The translations under genes were made by a program, and so were the position numbers. 64,000 bases of DNA from Lethocerus indicus (taxonomy: Eukaryota; Arthropoda; Insecta; Hemiptera; Belostomatidae). Positions 39,441 to 51,182 of the stretch are shown one piece after another. The stretch spans positions 26,423,872-26,487,871 of the forward strand of contig JACDQD010000004.1 of the NCBI GenBank assembly GCA_019843655.1. Reading direction: 5' to 3'. The notes under the pieces are model-generated. The model had not been told where the DNA came from, made no database searches, and saw nothing but the letters and a program-made list of their open reading frames with translations. Each line of letters begins with the position of its first letter. Position 1 is the first letter of the stretch.

Positions 39441-41727
39441 ATGGCTTTCAAGGTGAGTACCACTGCCGGGTTTGGTCCAGCTTTAGAGACTCAGGACTCG
39501 CGGCCCGGCCCCACCCGAGTTCTAGTTTTCTATCGCCTATAGATTTTAGGCTGTACAAATATTGTACAATAGATTTCCGTCTAACTCCGTGATAATAGCA
39601 GACTCCGATTTTACGACGCGGTAACCGTTTTACGGTCTCTCCGACTGAATGTCGACCCCGATAACGTTGCCTGGGGCCGCGCTCCACTTCCACATCGAGT
39701 TTTGTACCGGCAATACATTTTGTTGGGCGTTGTCGATTTCTCGAATAAATGAATTGAAGTCTGGCGTTGCGTAACCGGCGCACATGTGCCCTCTCTTGTG
39801 CAACCCGCTCTCGGTCTTAGTTTGTTTTTTATTAATTCCGCGAAATATATCTCGAGTAAAAATAACGTAGACTGATAAAACATCGTATCATTCATCGTTC
39901 ATTTTGGACGTGCTAAATGTTCCCACAAAAACTTCGGATATGGAAATTTTTCAGCATTGATTTCATTACCCGATTCGTCTGTTTCCAAACGATATGTTCT
40001 GCGAGCTATTTGTTGGTTTCCATGGAATTTCAAAGTTTCAAATAGACTCTCGAATAGGAGCAGTCCCATTTCCTTAAGACTAATAATACCACCTAAAATT
40101 ATCTTCGCTGATCCGAAAAGTAGAGTAGAGTCTTTTTACTTTTGAGAGTAAAAATATTTTCATCTTGCATTAGTTCGTATACGGTGAATCCCTCTAGGTC
40201 CGCTCTCGGTAGTATCCATGTAACCTCGGGAACAAACAAGTTTCATAAAATAATTAACCGAAAAATGCTGAACGTGGTGTTAATAACAGTTGGTCTATAT
40301 CTCAGTTGGCAGTTGTCCTCGCTCTGGTGGGTTGCGCCCTGGCCGGCGGTCCCGCTCACTACCAGACGGCCAGCGGAGCCATCGGTCTCTTGGACGGATC
40401 TCTGGGATCATCCCACGAAATTACCCAGAAGGGATACATCGGAGACTCCCACTCCCAGATCACCAATAACATCCAGTCGGCGCACAGCTACAGCACCAGC
40501 ACCGTCTCCAGGGCCACCAGCGGAGGACTCGCCGTCGCCGCCCCCGCCGTAGCCACCTACGCCCACGCCGCCCCGGCCGTAGCCACCTACGCCCACGCCG
40601 CCCCGCCGTAGCCACCTACGCCCACGCCGCCCCCGCTGTAGCCACCTACGCACACGCCGCCCCCGCCGTAGCCACCTACGCCGCCCACGCTACTCCCCTC
40701 AGCGTCGCCTACTCTGCCCCCGCTGTCAGGACCGTAGCTGCCGCCCCGCCCTCTTTACGCCGCCCCGCCTTGGCCTCTTACTCTAGCTACGGCTACGGAG
40801 CTGGATACGCCGCCCGCGCCGGCTCTCTTATGCCGCTCCGCCATCAGGACTGTGGCCGCCGCCCCGCCATCGCCACCACCTACGCCGCTCCGCCGTAGCG
40901 GCCGTCAAGACCATCGCCGCCGCCCCCGCCATCTCCTACGCCGCCCCCGCCATCAGGACTGTAGCGGCCGCTCCCGCCATCGCCACCACCTACGCCGCCC
41001 CCGCCTATAGGGCCGTGCACGCCGCTCCCGCCATCTCCTACGCCGCCCCCGCCATCAGGACTGTAGCGGCCGCTCCCGCCATCGCCACCACCTACGCCGC
41101 CCCCGCCTATAGGGCCGTGCACGCCGCTCCCGCCATCTCTTACGCCGCCCCCGCCATCAGGACTGTGGCCGCCGCCCCGCCATCGCCACCACCTACGCCG
41201 CCCCGCCGTTGCGGCCGTCAGGACCATCGCCGCTGCCCCGCCATCTCTTATGCCGCCCCCGCCATCAGGACTGTGGCCGCCGCTCCGCCATCTCTTACGC
41301 CGCTCCGCCCTTGGGGTACACGCCGCCCCGCCATCTCCTACGCCGCCCCTGCCATCAGGACTGTGGCTGCCGCTCCCGCTCTGACCTACGCCGCCTCCTA
41401 CAGGGCTGCCGCCCCGCTCTGACCTACGCCGCCTCCTACAGGGCTGCCGCCCCCGCTCTGACCTACGCCGCCTCCTACAGGGCTGCTGCTCCCGCCATCA
41501 CCACCACCTACGCCGCCCCCGCCGTCGCCGCCGTTAAGACTGTGGCCGCCGCTCCCGCCATCGCCACCACTTATGCCGCCCCCGCCATCAGGACCTTGGC
41601 CGCCGCTCCCGCCTACTCTTCCTACGCCGCCTACGGTAGCCACTACTCCTATGCCGCCCCCGCCGTCACCACCACTACCACTTACTCCACTCACGCCGCC
41701 CCCGCCATCGCCGCCCACGCGTGGTAA
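39441..41727 (+). CDS. Secreted Ala/Pro-rich structural cuticle protein, two exons, with frame breaks in exon 2
   Basis: Structural protein of the arthropod exoskeleton, secreted by epidermal cells. Exon 1 (39441-39452) codes M-A-F-K and ends at AAG|GTGAGT. Exon 2 (40306-41727) continues in phase 0 with LAVVLALVGCALA, completing a 17-residue signal peptide with likely cleavage at ALA|GG. An intron inside the signal peptide is a known hallmark of insect cuticle genes. Residues 18-78 are non-repetitive and rich in Gly, Ser, His, Tyr and Thr. The rest is low-complexity repeat built on AAPAV/AAPAI with TYA, SYAAP and IRTVA linkers. No Rebers-Riddiford chitin-binding consensus is seen. Codons are strongly C-ending (GCC, CCC, ACC, TAC), unlike the AT-rich surroundings. 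The frame is interrupted by 15 one-base losses. Allowing for them, one frame runs from the signal peptide to TAA at 41725-41727, about 482 residues. The family assignment is firm; the exact length is not. Confidence 0.85.
39453..40305 (+). other. Intron 1 of the cuticle protein gene
   Basis: The intron runs from GTGAGT at 39453 to CTCAG ending at 40305. It is 853 bp, AT-rich and phase 0. An alternative AG at 40289 would add 16 nt and lose the signal-peptide frame, so it is not preferred. Open frames inside the intron have no recognisable content. Confidence 0.8.
40546..40694 (+). repeat. 30-bp coding tandem repeat in cuticle exon 2
   Basis: Five copies of a 10-codon unit encoding AVATYAHAAP begin at 40546, 40576, 40605, 40635 and 40665. 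Spacings are 30, 29, 30 and 30. The single 29-bp spacing marks the first lost base, in the C run at 40601-40604. The last copy degenerates into AAHAT. Confidence 0.85.
40952..41155 (+). repeat. 102-bp higher-order coding repeat in cuticle exon 2
   Basis: Two almost identical adjacent copies (40952-41053 and 41054-41155) of a 34-codon unit. In order, each carries the blocks IRTVAAAPAIATTYAAP, AYRAVHAAP and AISYAAPA. Partial, more diverged copies start at about 40843 and 41156. The near identity points to recent unequal exchange, or to an assembly duplication. Confidence 0.8.
41378..41493 (+). repeat. 39-bp coding tandem repeat in cuticle exon 2
   Basis: Three copies of a 13-codon unit encoding ALTYAASYRAAAP start at 41378, 41416 and 41455. 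The first interval is 38 bp because one C is missing at 41412-41415. Confidence 0.8.
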
Positions 41728-42009
41728 ATAATCGTTAGAGCGATGTGGAAAGTTACCGACTCGTCAGTTGATGAGGCGTCCTCCGTTTGACGCGTTTATA
41801 TATATATACAAGAAATTTTTACAGTCATTATATAAAATACGTTGTCACATCATACATGTTCATGCACGTGTGTCCATCGTCATTTATACATTATATATCT
41901 GTTAGAATTATATAGTCATATTATATAATTTATTATTCAGTGCCATATATCTTACATTCGCGTGAGAATTGTAAGAGACGACTCAAAGCCTCATTTCGAA
42001 AATATATAA

Positions 42010-42015
42010 AATAAA
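42010..42015 (+). terminator. Likely polyadenylation signal of the cuticle gene
   Basis: This is the first canonical AATAAA after the stop codon at 41727 and is followed by T-rich sequence. It gives a 3' UTR of roughly 300 nt (about 41728-42035). Not confirmed by transcripts. Confidence 0.55.
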
Positions 42016-45000
42016 ATTATTTTCAATATATTTTGTCTATTTAATTGTAACCCCCGAGTTTAAAAATATAACGTGTAACACATAGACTCCAAATTTAGAA
42101 GTCAGTGTGGTCTATGGGCAACATAGACCCAATGAACAATGGAACAGTGAGAGTTATACTCTCATACAGCCAGACTACCTCTATAAGAATATTATTCGTT
42201 GTATATTAGTGCTGAATATTTTGTAATTCATAACAATAAGGAGGCCGCTTGACCGTCAGGTATGGCATTTATTTCTGACTAGTATAGACCAGTATTCTTC
42301 TCGCCGAGAAGAAGTTGAGGTGGACCGAACTGGCAGTTCGAGTGAGCCTTTATCGGTAAAAGTCAGAGGAGCCGATAGAAGTGAATTGCTTGCTACCAGA
42401 GACCCAATACCGCAACCAGAAAGAGCCCTCACCACACCCAACCTCCGATCGCCATCCAAATCTCCCTTTTCGGTCATCTCTTTAAGGCAATGGCAAATTC
42501 ATTTTCGCCATTCTTACTCTACAAAGTATTTTACAAGTAACGTTTTTAGAGATTCTGCTGGTAAAGGATTTAATGGATTGATTAAAAAGAAAGTAGTAAC
42601 TTTCGTAATAATAATAGCTAGGTTTAAAATTAAGCCTTATATGTTATCAGGAAATTTCTAACACTCAGAGTGCAGAACATTCGTTTCCCAAATAGTTCCT
42701 TTTCTGGAAGCGAAAAAATACAGAACAAACTAAAGTTATTGTTTAACAAAAGTTATAACGTAATTTTAAATAATCGGTTGGTTCTTGAACGTAATCTCGA
42801 GGTTAGTAAAGTGGATGGTGGATGGATAACTTACCTCTGGTATTTTACTTACCCTTTCCCGTAAACTGGTCATGTCGTTGAACACAATGTGTTTGCGGAG
42901 TATTCTCTTTTACCCGAGCTGATAAACCGTGTGCAAAACGGGCTGTGGCCATGCACTTGACACAACTCCGTTATAAATGGACGTTCTGCCCGCCCGGACA
43001 CGTGACAACCTTTATCCTAATGAGAAGGGGGCCATCCCAGTTCACGCCCCATCTCCCGCTTCTCCCCCCCCCCGGCCCACTGGTTTAGAGAAACTTAGCT
43101 TCCTATTACGGACGAACATTGGACAGTACAACATTCCCTCTTTGTATATAAGAAAAGTTTCCTGGAAGTCCGTTACGGCCTGTAATTGTTTTTCCTTTCT
43201 CCCTTCTTTGGGATATTTTAGACCGATTGCGGATTCTTGCCATTGCCAGTGGTATTCCGTGTCATGAAGTGAATAGCAAACGCTGGTTATGCAAGAAATA
43301 TCCCGATTGTATAAGTCCATTCACACACAGAAACTTTTCTTATTATTTGCTGGAAGTAAGAGAAGATACAACAGTAAATATTGTAAAAAAATACTTGTAA
43401 CTTATTTTAAATATAAACTAGTAGTATCGTGTTTCGCTAAAAACTTAGTAAACAGCGATGAACGCATGTTTATGAACTACTTTCCCATGAGCGATAGTTT
43501 TTTTATTTCAGTATAAAAAGAAATGCTGTTCTATTTCTGAATTTACGAATTAATTCATCTCCTGAGAAGAAGGGTAATGGCGTAATAGTATAGCCATAAT
43601 ATGAACAGTCCTTGAGTGGATTAAAAAGTTTTTCTTTGTCGCCGACCTTCCCCTGAATTGGAACGAGTTTTCCTCCAGAAGTAGTCCAAATAATTGTGTC
43701 AGTTCTCTTAGAAGTACTGAATTGAGCTGCCCCAATCGAATTACTACCTTCATAGCCGGATGCTTTCACGATATTTAACATCGTAATGTCATCAGTTGAA
43801 ATAAGCCGCTTGCGTTTCTCTATTCTGCTATTCTGAATGATCGTCTCCTCGCCCGCCTCATTCAACCGCGCCCCGTTGAAGAACAAGGTCATAAACGCTC
43901 TGCACTTCATAAAAATCATTTTAGTTTTTACCCGGACGCCTTCATTCAGCTCTCAAGTTCCGGCTTTATTCGAATTCAAATTCTAGATGCGGTCTTTCTA
44001 TTTCCCGTCTAGTATTTTCTCCTCTACGTTTTACCCATTTCTCCTTTTAAAAAAAAAGTGAAAAAATTATTGAAAACAAAAACAAACCCGATGCACGCTC
44101 AAAAACATGAATGCTTCATTCACTAAGTATCAATTAGACAATTAATCACAGGCGGTTCTTGTGATTTGAGAATACCCGTTAGAAAGCATTCCTTAAAAGT
44201 AAGAACAGGGGAAATAGATTTACAGATTCCGTGAAAGAGCGTGCAGTTATTTTCTACCACAGAGAACGGCATTTACGCTGTCGTGGATTAGTTAAGGAGA
44301 GTTGAGAAGATATTACTGTTATTTCTACAACGCGTTGAACAATAGAATAACGTCTGATAAAATTATTAATCGGCGAAATAATGTGGCCGATTGATTATTG
44401 GACGGTGTGAAAGTGTTTCGCGGGCCGATGGAGAGGAACTGTTGAAGCGCAGCGTACCGAGCGCAGACCGTGAATGGGCGACTGCGGGTCCAAAAAGCCT
44501 CCTGGACCGGTCCGCGATGGGCGGGGGCTTAGAGGCTGAAAATTAATTTCTAAACGGTTCAACGCTCGGTCGGACCTTGATCCAGTTGGTTGGGGGTCGC
44601 CTTGGCATTTCTGTGGGCCGCTGTTGGCAACTCTGCCGGCAGGGGGCACTGCCCAAACTTTCACCGCACAATTAGAGATACCAGCTATTCCGGTGGCAGA
44701 CCAGCCAGAGTGCCGGCCACATGCCCATATCTACTTCTATTCTGCCGTTTGTTACTTGTTCGAGTTCAACCATAGCTGACCCAGTTATTACCCACCGCTG
44801 TCCACAATCCAAAAGCCTAGTCGACACATCCGACCAATGAATACACGCAAGAACCGTCTGGAATGCCGTTAAATTACCGGTAAATTCGTAGGTATTCGTT
44901 CCAAAATATATATGGGAATAGTATGGTATGAACGGGTTCATAATTAATGCCCGCCTATTTCATTCTTTTTTTTATTGTCCAAATTAATTAAGGCTTTCTT

Positions 45001-46832
45001 GGTCGGTCAGCGAGGGTTCGGGGTAGCGTGTCATGTGTTGCCATTTGAAGCACCCGCGTGTTTGGTTCCGGTACGGCTGCCGATGAAACCGTAATCGATC
45101 CAGATTATTACCGAACGAGTGATATATTAATTTACTTCTGCCTACCGCAGTGACCGCATTGTTATTCGACATAATTACAGTAACAACCAGCTAAGTACCC
45201 GTTAGGGGGGGTGGTGGGATAATTTTCTAATCACCGGCTATTTGTGTGGCTACATTAAATCCGTTAGCAGTGCCAGTTCGTTTAACACTGTCAGTATAAA
45301 ATACCCGTGTATGGATGTTCAGAGTGAATTCGGCCGAGAGATAAATTAAGCCCGGATTTAAAGTGAGCTTAATGCCGGTAAAACCAAGTAAATTGGAAAT
45401 TGATATTTATCGCCAAGTATTTTGCCAGCCCGTTTCTGTTCATCAATTATAAATTTGGCTAGGAAAAAATACTGGATCGGGGATAAATTTGCATATTACG
45501 AGAATAGTATGAGTATTGAATGCATTGTTGTAACAAAGGTAGTTCTATTCCACGGCCTGTTTGAATATAATCTTAAGAACGTACGGGATTAGATCACTAT
45601 TCGCAGAAATATTTTTGAAAACTGACCTCTAGAAGGTAAGGCTTATCTTGGAGGGGCCCCGAGCCAAGTTCGAGTCTTATTTCTTATTATATATGGGAAA
45701 AATATATATTTTGTCTAAGTGTACCATCTCTATTTCGGAGACGACAGTAACCGTTGCGATTACCGGCTTATATATATAAATCGTGGCTTTTATGTCTGCG
45801 GAGGGTAAACTTTTGTAAGGGCGATAAGCCACGGTAGCGTCCCCTCCTTCACCCGTTAAATATATATTATGCAAGTATTTCCTCGAAATAATCCTTCCAC
45901 TATAAGTACAACGTTGTTTCTATGAAGATGTTTTTTAAATTAAATTTTTAATGTATTTTTCAGGGGCCTCAGCAGGAGTCCTTACGTTAAGCATGGGTAG
46001 TGGTCAAGCAGTAGTCAAGTGATAAGTAAAAAACACTGATATGCCACATCACCTGGCCCTCGGTATTCACATTTCATGTATTGACTATTCTTTTAATCGT
46101 TTTTACACGTTACTACCGTTTCCGAAATCGGAATTTTGTTTCTTCTAAAATTTCAGGGCCGCCCCATAAATGTGGAGTGGCGGGCTACATGGTCACGATG
46201 GCTTGCCTATACGTAACGCCGGCCTTACTCTTAATCTTAATTCTTTGCAAGAACTAATCATTGGTAGTAAGAAAAAACAAATGTAACTTTGTCACATATT
46301 GTAAAATAGAAAAGCGTTGCTGCCTATAAAAAACATGTACAACTAGGAGAAATAATGTTGTATGTCATAATTCTTGAAATTTTCTGTTTCTAACCGCAGA
46401 TTTAGTGGAAGCGCAATTCAAACATTAAATAAGAAATATCACATCCGATCGATTCCTCTCTTTCACGCGTAATTAATTCAAATTTTCAAATTCAAATAAC
46501 GGAGTTATTATCGTCCACTCAAAGTTGTCGTCGGCGGGTTGAGGGCAGTGGTTCGTGAAGCCGTACAAAACGCGGACCTAACCGGTCGGGTGAACAAAAA
46601 ATGAAAAACTGGAGCCCTTTCCCTTGCTGAATTGCAACTCTGTGAGGACTTTGAAAAAATGTCGTAATGTTTGAGCCCGATTGACCCCGATACGGCGGCT
46701 ATCCGAAAAGAGGGGCCGAACACCGTCAATTCCGCCCGGCGGCTTGAGCGGTTTTTTACCCTTGTTTTTTGTTTTATTTCTGTGGCGTAACTGAAAACCG
46801 GGGAAAGGGGAGCGAGAGTGAGAGTGAGAGAA
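42016..46832. other. No complete gene seen downstream of the cuticle gene
   Basis: Contains a possible minus-strand first coding exon (42835-42873) and unrecognised open frames such as the 138-codon - frame at 43503-43919. Plus-strand acceptors TTTTTCAG at 45962 and AATTTCAG at 46157 are each followed by short frames with nearby stops and no polyadenylation signal, so they were not called. Confidence 0.45.
42835..42873 (-). CDS. Candidate first coding exon, minus strand
   Basis: On the minus strand, CAACGAC precedes an ATG opening 13 codons (MTSLRERVSKIPE) that end exactly at a consensus donor GAG|GTAAGT. A second donor-like GGGTAAGT lies 18 nt upstream of it. No downstream partner exon could be assigned. 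Confidence 0.18.
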
Positions 46833-46879
46833 GAGGGAGAGGGAGAGGGAGAGGGAGAGGGAGAGGGAGAGGGAGAGGA
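46833..46879. repeat. (GGGAGA)n hexanucleotide repeat
   Basis: About eight copies of GGGAGA in a wider purine-rich tract (46800-46910). On the minus strand it encodes poly Ser-Pro and helps keep open the longest uninterrupted frame of the window (185 codons, 46508-47065). Confidence 0.9.
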
Positions 46880-47226
46880 GAGGGAGGAGCGGGAGCAGGA
46901 GTTGTAGAGAGCCCAGGGCGTTAACATTAATACCGAATAATGATTTTCAGGCGGCCCGGACTCCCAGACGTCTCGGTTCTGGAAAGTTGCCAACCTCCAG
47001 CAGCGGCCCCCAAACAACAGCCCTACCCCTTGCAGTGTACTGTGTGACTCCGCGCTATTAATCATTTACAAACGTCGGCGTCCGACGCTCGCCTGAGAGA
47101 AGGGGGCGGGTATTTAAGTAAAAAAATGACGCCCCGGCCACCCCCAGCACCCCAACCCTAACCCCCGTCCTCTATTAGGACGGTTTTCCGATCGCCCGAC
47201 ATTACACTGATGTAGATATATTGCAG

Positions 47227-47295
47227 ACGGACACGGCAGAGTGGACAGATCCAAAGATTACCAACGAGCTCACGAGAGCGAAATTCGCTGAGGAG
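47227..47295 (+). CDS. Candidate internal exon, plus strand
   Basis: ATATATTGCAG precedes and GAG|GTAAGG follows a 69-nt block open in phase 0 (starting TDTAEWTDPKITNEL), polar and acidic with natural-looking codons. A second frame is also open, so the reading is not certain. The length is a multiple of three. No family recognised. Confidence 0.25.
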
Positions 47296-48695
47296 GTAAG
47301 GAACTAATGCAGTCAGTTTGGCGTAAATAATTTATTACATATATAAATATATATATTTACACATATATACATATATAAGTTACGAGGGGACCGGTGGAAT
47401 TCTAAACAAATGACTTTAAAGAGTTCTTTTGTTTAAGGAAGGTAAACAAAACACGGGCCATGAGATTCAACCGAACCCTTTGTTTTGAACAATATGCCGG
47501 CGGTGAGCATTGTCAGCTAGGTTCTACCTGTGAATAGCTTTTGTAAAGTTCTTAGAGTTATTAAAAGTCTGTTATCGTTTAATTTCCTCCGTTTTTTAAA
47601 AACGCGAATCTCGATCTGAGCGAAATAAATTAATTCTATATTTATATAAATTAAATCACGCGGACCTCGAAGGGGGCTTTTAAAAAAATTAAATGAAACA
47701 GATTTCACAGTCGAAACTAAAATGCTGGCTGATCGCCATTTGTGACTAATTGGTGAAACGGGCACAAGAAGTGGGTTGTTGTTTGCATAATACGACGCAT
47801 CGAATCAAAATATACAGTACGGTAACATAATTCTCATGTAATAGATCTCCACTTGAACTAGTTACGCACAAATGCGAAGAGAACTCTATACAAGGTAATT
47901 GGGAGACGGTTGTTAGATCGAAGTTTCAAATTCACAGATTCAATACAGCTACGTGTTTTCCTTAATACACTTGAAATATGGAGAATTGGATGGCTGAGAC
48001 GATGGCTTGATCGGATTTTATCGTCGATATTCTGTATCAATTTCGCTGAGGGGGTTTCGTAAAACGGTGGCCGGGACTAAGGGGAATAGCAGCGGCAGTT
48101 TACCGTATAATGTGCAATATATGTTCATCGCACGTACAAGGGGGGTAGGTGCGTCTTACAGGCCTTTTGCAGTTCATATCGTGTGAACTTTCCACTTGGG
48201 AATCATTTCAGAAACTTCACGAATGTAAAAAATAGATATTAGCTGTTAGAAACAACACTCATTTTTGTAATTCAACGCTTGTATGGTATCGTCACTACAA
48301 TATGGGAAGGCACGAATTTTAATATATGTACTGTGCTATTGGCCGCCCGCTATCATATTAACTGGCATATTTAACCGAGTCATAATGTCATATTTATTAT
48401 GCTTCGTGGTAAAATTTTATAGCAATATATGGGCTTACACAACAGTCGATATATTCATTTATATTGAGGCCGCGAGGGTGATGTTTTTGCGCTAATTGAT
48501 ATAAGCGAATTCAGTCACGGAGGTCGGTAATCTTCAGATCCGCCCGGCGGCCATATTTAGATTACAGTCAGCCGTATATTCGGGTGGCGACAATTAACAC
48601 CAGAAAAAAAGAACAAATAACGAGGAGAGTTAAAAGCGGGGAAAAAATGAGGGTTGCGGTAGGGCAAAGTTTCGGTGGGCGGGAGCATTGTTCCT

Positions 48696-48751
48696 GGGGC
48701 AGGGGCAGGGGCAGGGGCAGGGGCAGGGGCAGGGGCAGGGGCAGGGGGGCA
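48696..48751. repeat. (GGGGCA)n repeat with G-quadruplex potential
   Basis: Eight perfect GGGGCA units (48696-48743) followed by an imperfect GGGGGGCA. Tracts of four Gs separated by two bases can form stable intramolecular G-quadruplexes on the plus strand. Confidence 0.9.
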
Positions 48752-50264
48752 GTTGCCGGATTTTATCAGTCGACCGCCGGTGATAAAGGTTTGCTTTATT
48801 GTACTAATCTGGCGCCCCCTGGAGGTCACCAACGGGACATACTTTAGTTTTTAAACTCGCTTCTTCTTCTTCTTTTTTTATGCCACAGCGGCGGGTTTTT
48901 ACTTTTAACTATCGTTATAATTGTACAGATAGGATTACAGACTAATTTCCAGGCAGTTACCGAGTTAGATAAGCGGACATTTGTAATCCGATGAAAAAAT
49001 GTTCGTTACCTTAATTCCGTGGTACAATTAACGCGGGGTGTAATCGTCATAGAAACAAACATTATTGGCAGGTTCAACAATAGAGAAACAAAAAACGAGG
49101 TTCAACAATGACGAGTTATTTTATTCAATAATGACAACTAAGATAACATACAATGGATGATACATACATCTGCAAATAATATTGTGTAGTCAACTTGTTC
49201 TTTCCTTGTTTTCTCTGTACGCCCATACAAGAGAGCCGTGGATGCGGGGGCGGAGGGGTTGAGTCGAAAATATTCGAAAAATTCCGTTGTGTCGGCAGCC
49301 GAGGAAAATCAGATTCGTATATAGCTATGTTCTAGAAATGTGGCTATAAAAAGCGAAAAGGGAAACTGAGCAGTTTTTAGAAACACCCCTCATTTTAAAG
49401 ACACCCTTCGTGAAATGCATTCCTACAGAGACTCCCTGAAAATCTCCTAGCGTAATCATTGAAGCTGAGGAATGGAGAGGAGACTAATAGAATATGGCTT
49501 GTTTATCCCTGTACTAAAAACTCAGTAGTACTCTGAATTATTATAATGAAATTTAAGGCAAGCCGTTAAAGAACTCATCAATACAGTTTGATTAAAATGG
49601 ATCTAATTCAAGAAAATTGTTTCTAGTAATTATACATTGCAGTTTCAGCGCAGAAAGTATGAATTCCGTATTTGAATTTCTCTGTCGTTAATGTCTCCTA
49701 TTTAGAACTTCGCCAGACATATTTCTTGAAAGCAACACAGTTAATTAACTGCAATTAGTAGGGCTGTTGGCAAAATTCGATTCCGTCATGGAAGAACATC
49801 TGATAAGATCAAAGGAAATTAACTTCATTATGAATGTTTAAGAAAATTGTTAAAAATGAACTGATATACATAATTATTCTGGTGGCGCGAAATAAGAAAT
49901 CGGAATATATGAAGCAGGAAAGATATTATTCTATAATTTCTCACCTTGTCGTTAATGATTCTACCAAATCAGCCCATATTTTTTACTGCTCACGCCGCTA
50001 CTGAAGACGGCGAGCAGCCGAAATCGGCCTAGCAAAGACCAATCCAGCGAGAGGAAGAATGCGAAATCTACGTTATTTCAACCCGTCGCAGACCACAAAA
50101 CAGGTATTAATAGGTATAGCAGGTAAAATAATTAAGTAATTAAAATATTCTATTTGATATAAGATTATTTCCCTGTTGATAATAATAATGTAGTGTTAAT
50201 TCCCGTTATGCGGTATTGAGACTCCGAATGAAAAAAACGCAAGCGAAGTCGAGTCTGGAATTGC

Positions 50265-50289
50265 GCCATAAATAATGAAATATGACAGT
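50265..50289 (+). repeat. Copy 1 of a 25-bp duplicated element with Hox-like and TALE-like cores
   Basis: Matches 60635-60659 at 24 of 25 positions in the same orientation, with weaker similarity for about 10 nt on the right. It contains GCCATAAAT (Abd-B/Cad-like) and TGACAG (Meis/Hth-like) about 10 nt apart. Confidence 0.6.
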
Positions 50290-50326
50290 CCCGACATTGA
50301 ACTGCTTTTCATCTTTCTTATTACAG

Positions 50327-50474
50327 TCGCTATCATCTTAGCCCTGCGGTCATTCGCGGAAAGGAGGTTTTTTCGGTACCAACTTCAACAGTAAATCAGC
50401 CTCAATGCTTATTTAAAGGAACAGGGCACAAAGTAAAGAAAACTAAAAGGAATGCAGATTTGGTTTCGATATAA
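50327..50474 (+). CDS. Candidate 3'-terminal coding exon, plus strand
   Basis: A strong acceptor (pyrimidine-rich lead ending CTTATTACAG at 50326) is followed by one base and 48 open codons ending in TAA at 50472-50474. AATAAA follows at 50494-50499. The C-terminal part is basic (KVKKTKRN). Acceptor, stop and polyadenylation signal in the right order make a plausible last exon, but no partner exon is established and the protein is not recognised. Confidence 0.25.
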
Positions 50475-50493
50475 AATCGGATAAAGCAATTTT

Positions 50494-50499
50494 AATAAA
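50494..50499 (+). terminator. Possible polyadenylation signal
   Basis: AATAAA 20 nt after the stop of the candidate terminal exon. The motif is common in AT-rich DNA, so it has little weight alone. Confidence 0.2.
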
Positions 50500-50871
50500 G
50501 AGGATCAGGGGTTGTAGTATTGAAAATAATATTTTGCGAATTTGCGCGGAAAAACTGAAAAATGGGGGAGTACAGCATTGCAAATTAATTCAGTTTTCAT
50601 ATTACAGAAACTATTTAATCAGTATTTGTTAACTTTCAAGCGAAATATTACATTTCCTTCGAATAATATCTCTTCGAGTTATCTCTGGGCTCTCGGCTGA
50701 ACCGTACCGTGATCCCAATTCGTATTGGCCAGCTAGATTCATAACAAGCGACATATGTGCCTAATAATAGCCGGGGATATATTGGGAATGTTCGGAGAAC
50801 TAATGAAAGGCGGCAGCTGGGTCTGACCCCTTCTTCAATTGTTCTTATTTCAGTCACGGTCCCCCTCTTTC

Positions 50872-50977
<106 letters not shown>

Positions 50978-51182
50978 GATAATTAAAATAAGACTTATTT
51001 TCATGAAGACTTTCGGTATCTATAGTCGTCAGGTCAGGTAATTAACAAAGGTTTATTCATCGATAAGTTCTTTAAGTTTCACGACTCAAACGTACATTAA
51101 AAATGAGGTGCTATGAGTTAGGAGAAATTTTTTATCCGGATTCCATAATATGTATTCAAGCTTTGCAATTTATAATACTTAC

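Noticed and set aside
40142..40552. 136-codon frame over the cuticle intron-exon boundary
   Set aside because: Wrong frame of exon 2; a shadow of the cuticle protein.
40880..41718. Gly-rich minus-strand frames opposite cuticle exon 2
   Set aside because: Reverse complement of the GCC/CCC codon repeat; Gly-Gly-Asp runs are an antisense by-product.
42109..42129. 8-bp stem, 5-nt loop hairpin downstream of the cuticle gene
   Set aside because: Several such hairpins are expected by chance. It lies beyond the likely polyadenylation site.
43503..43919. 138-codon minus-strand open frame
   Set aside because: Translation looked more protein-like than most, but no family, start context or splice signal supports it.
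45963..46018. Short frame after TTTTTCAG ending in TGA
   Set aside because: Only 18 codons and no polyadenylation signal nearby.
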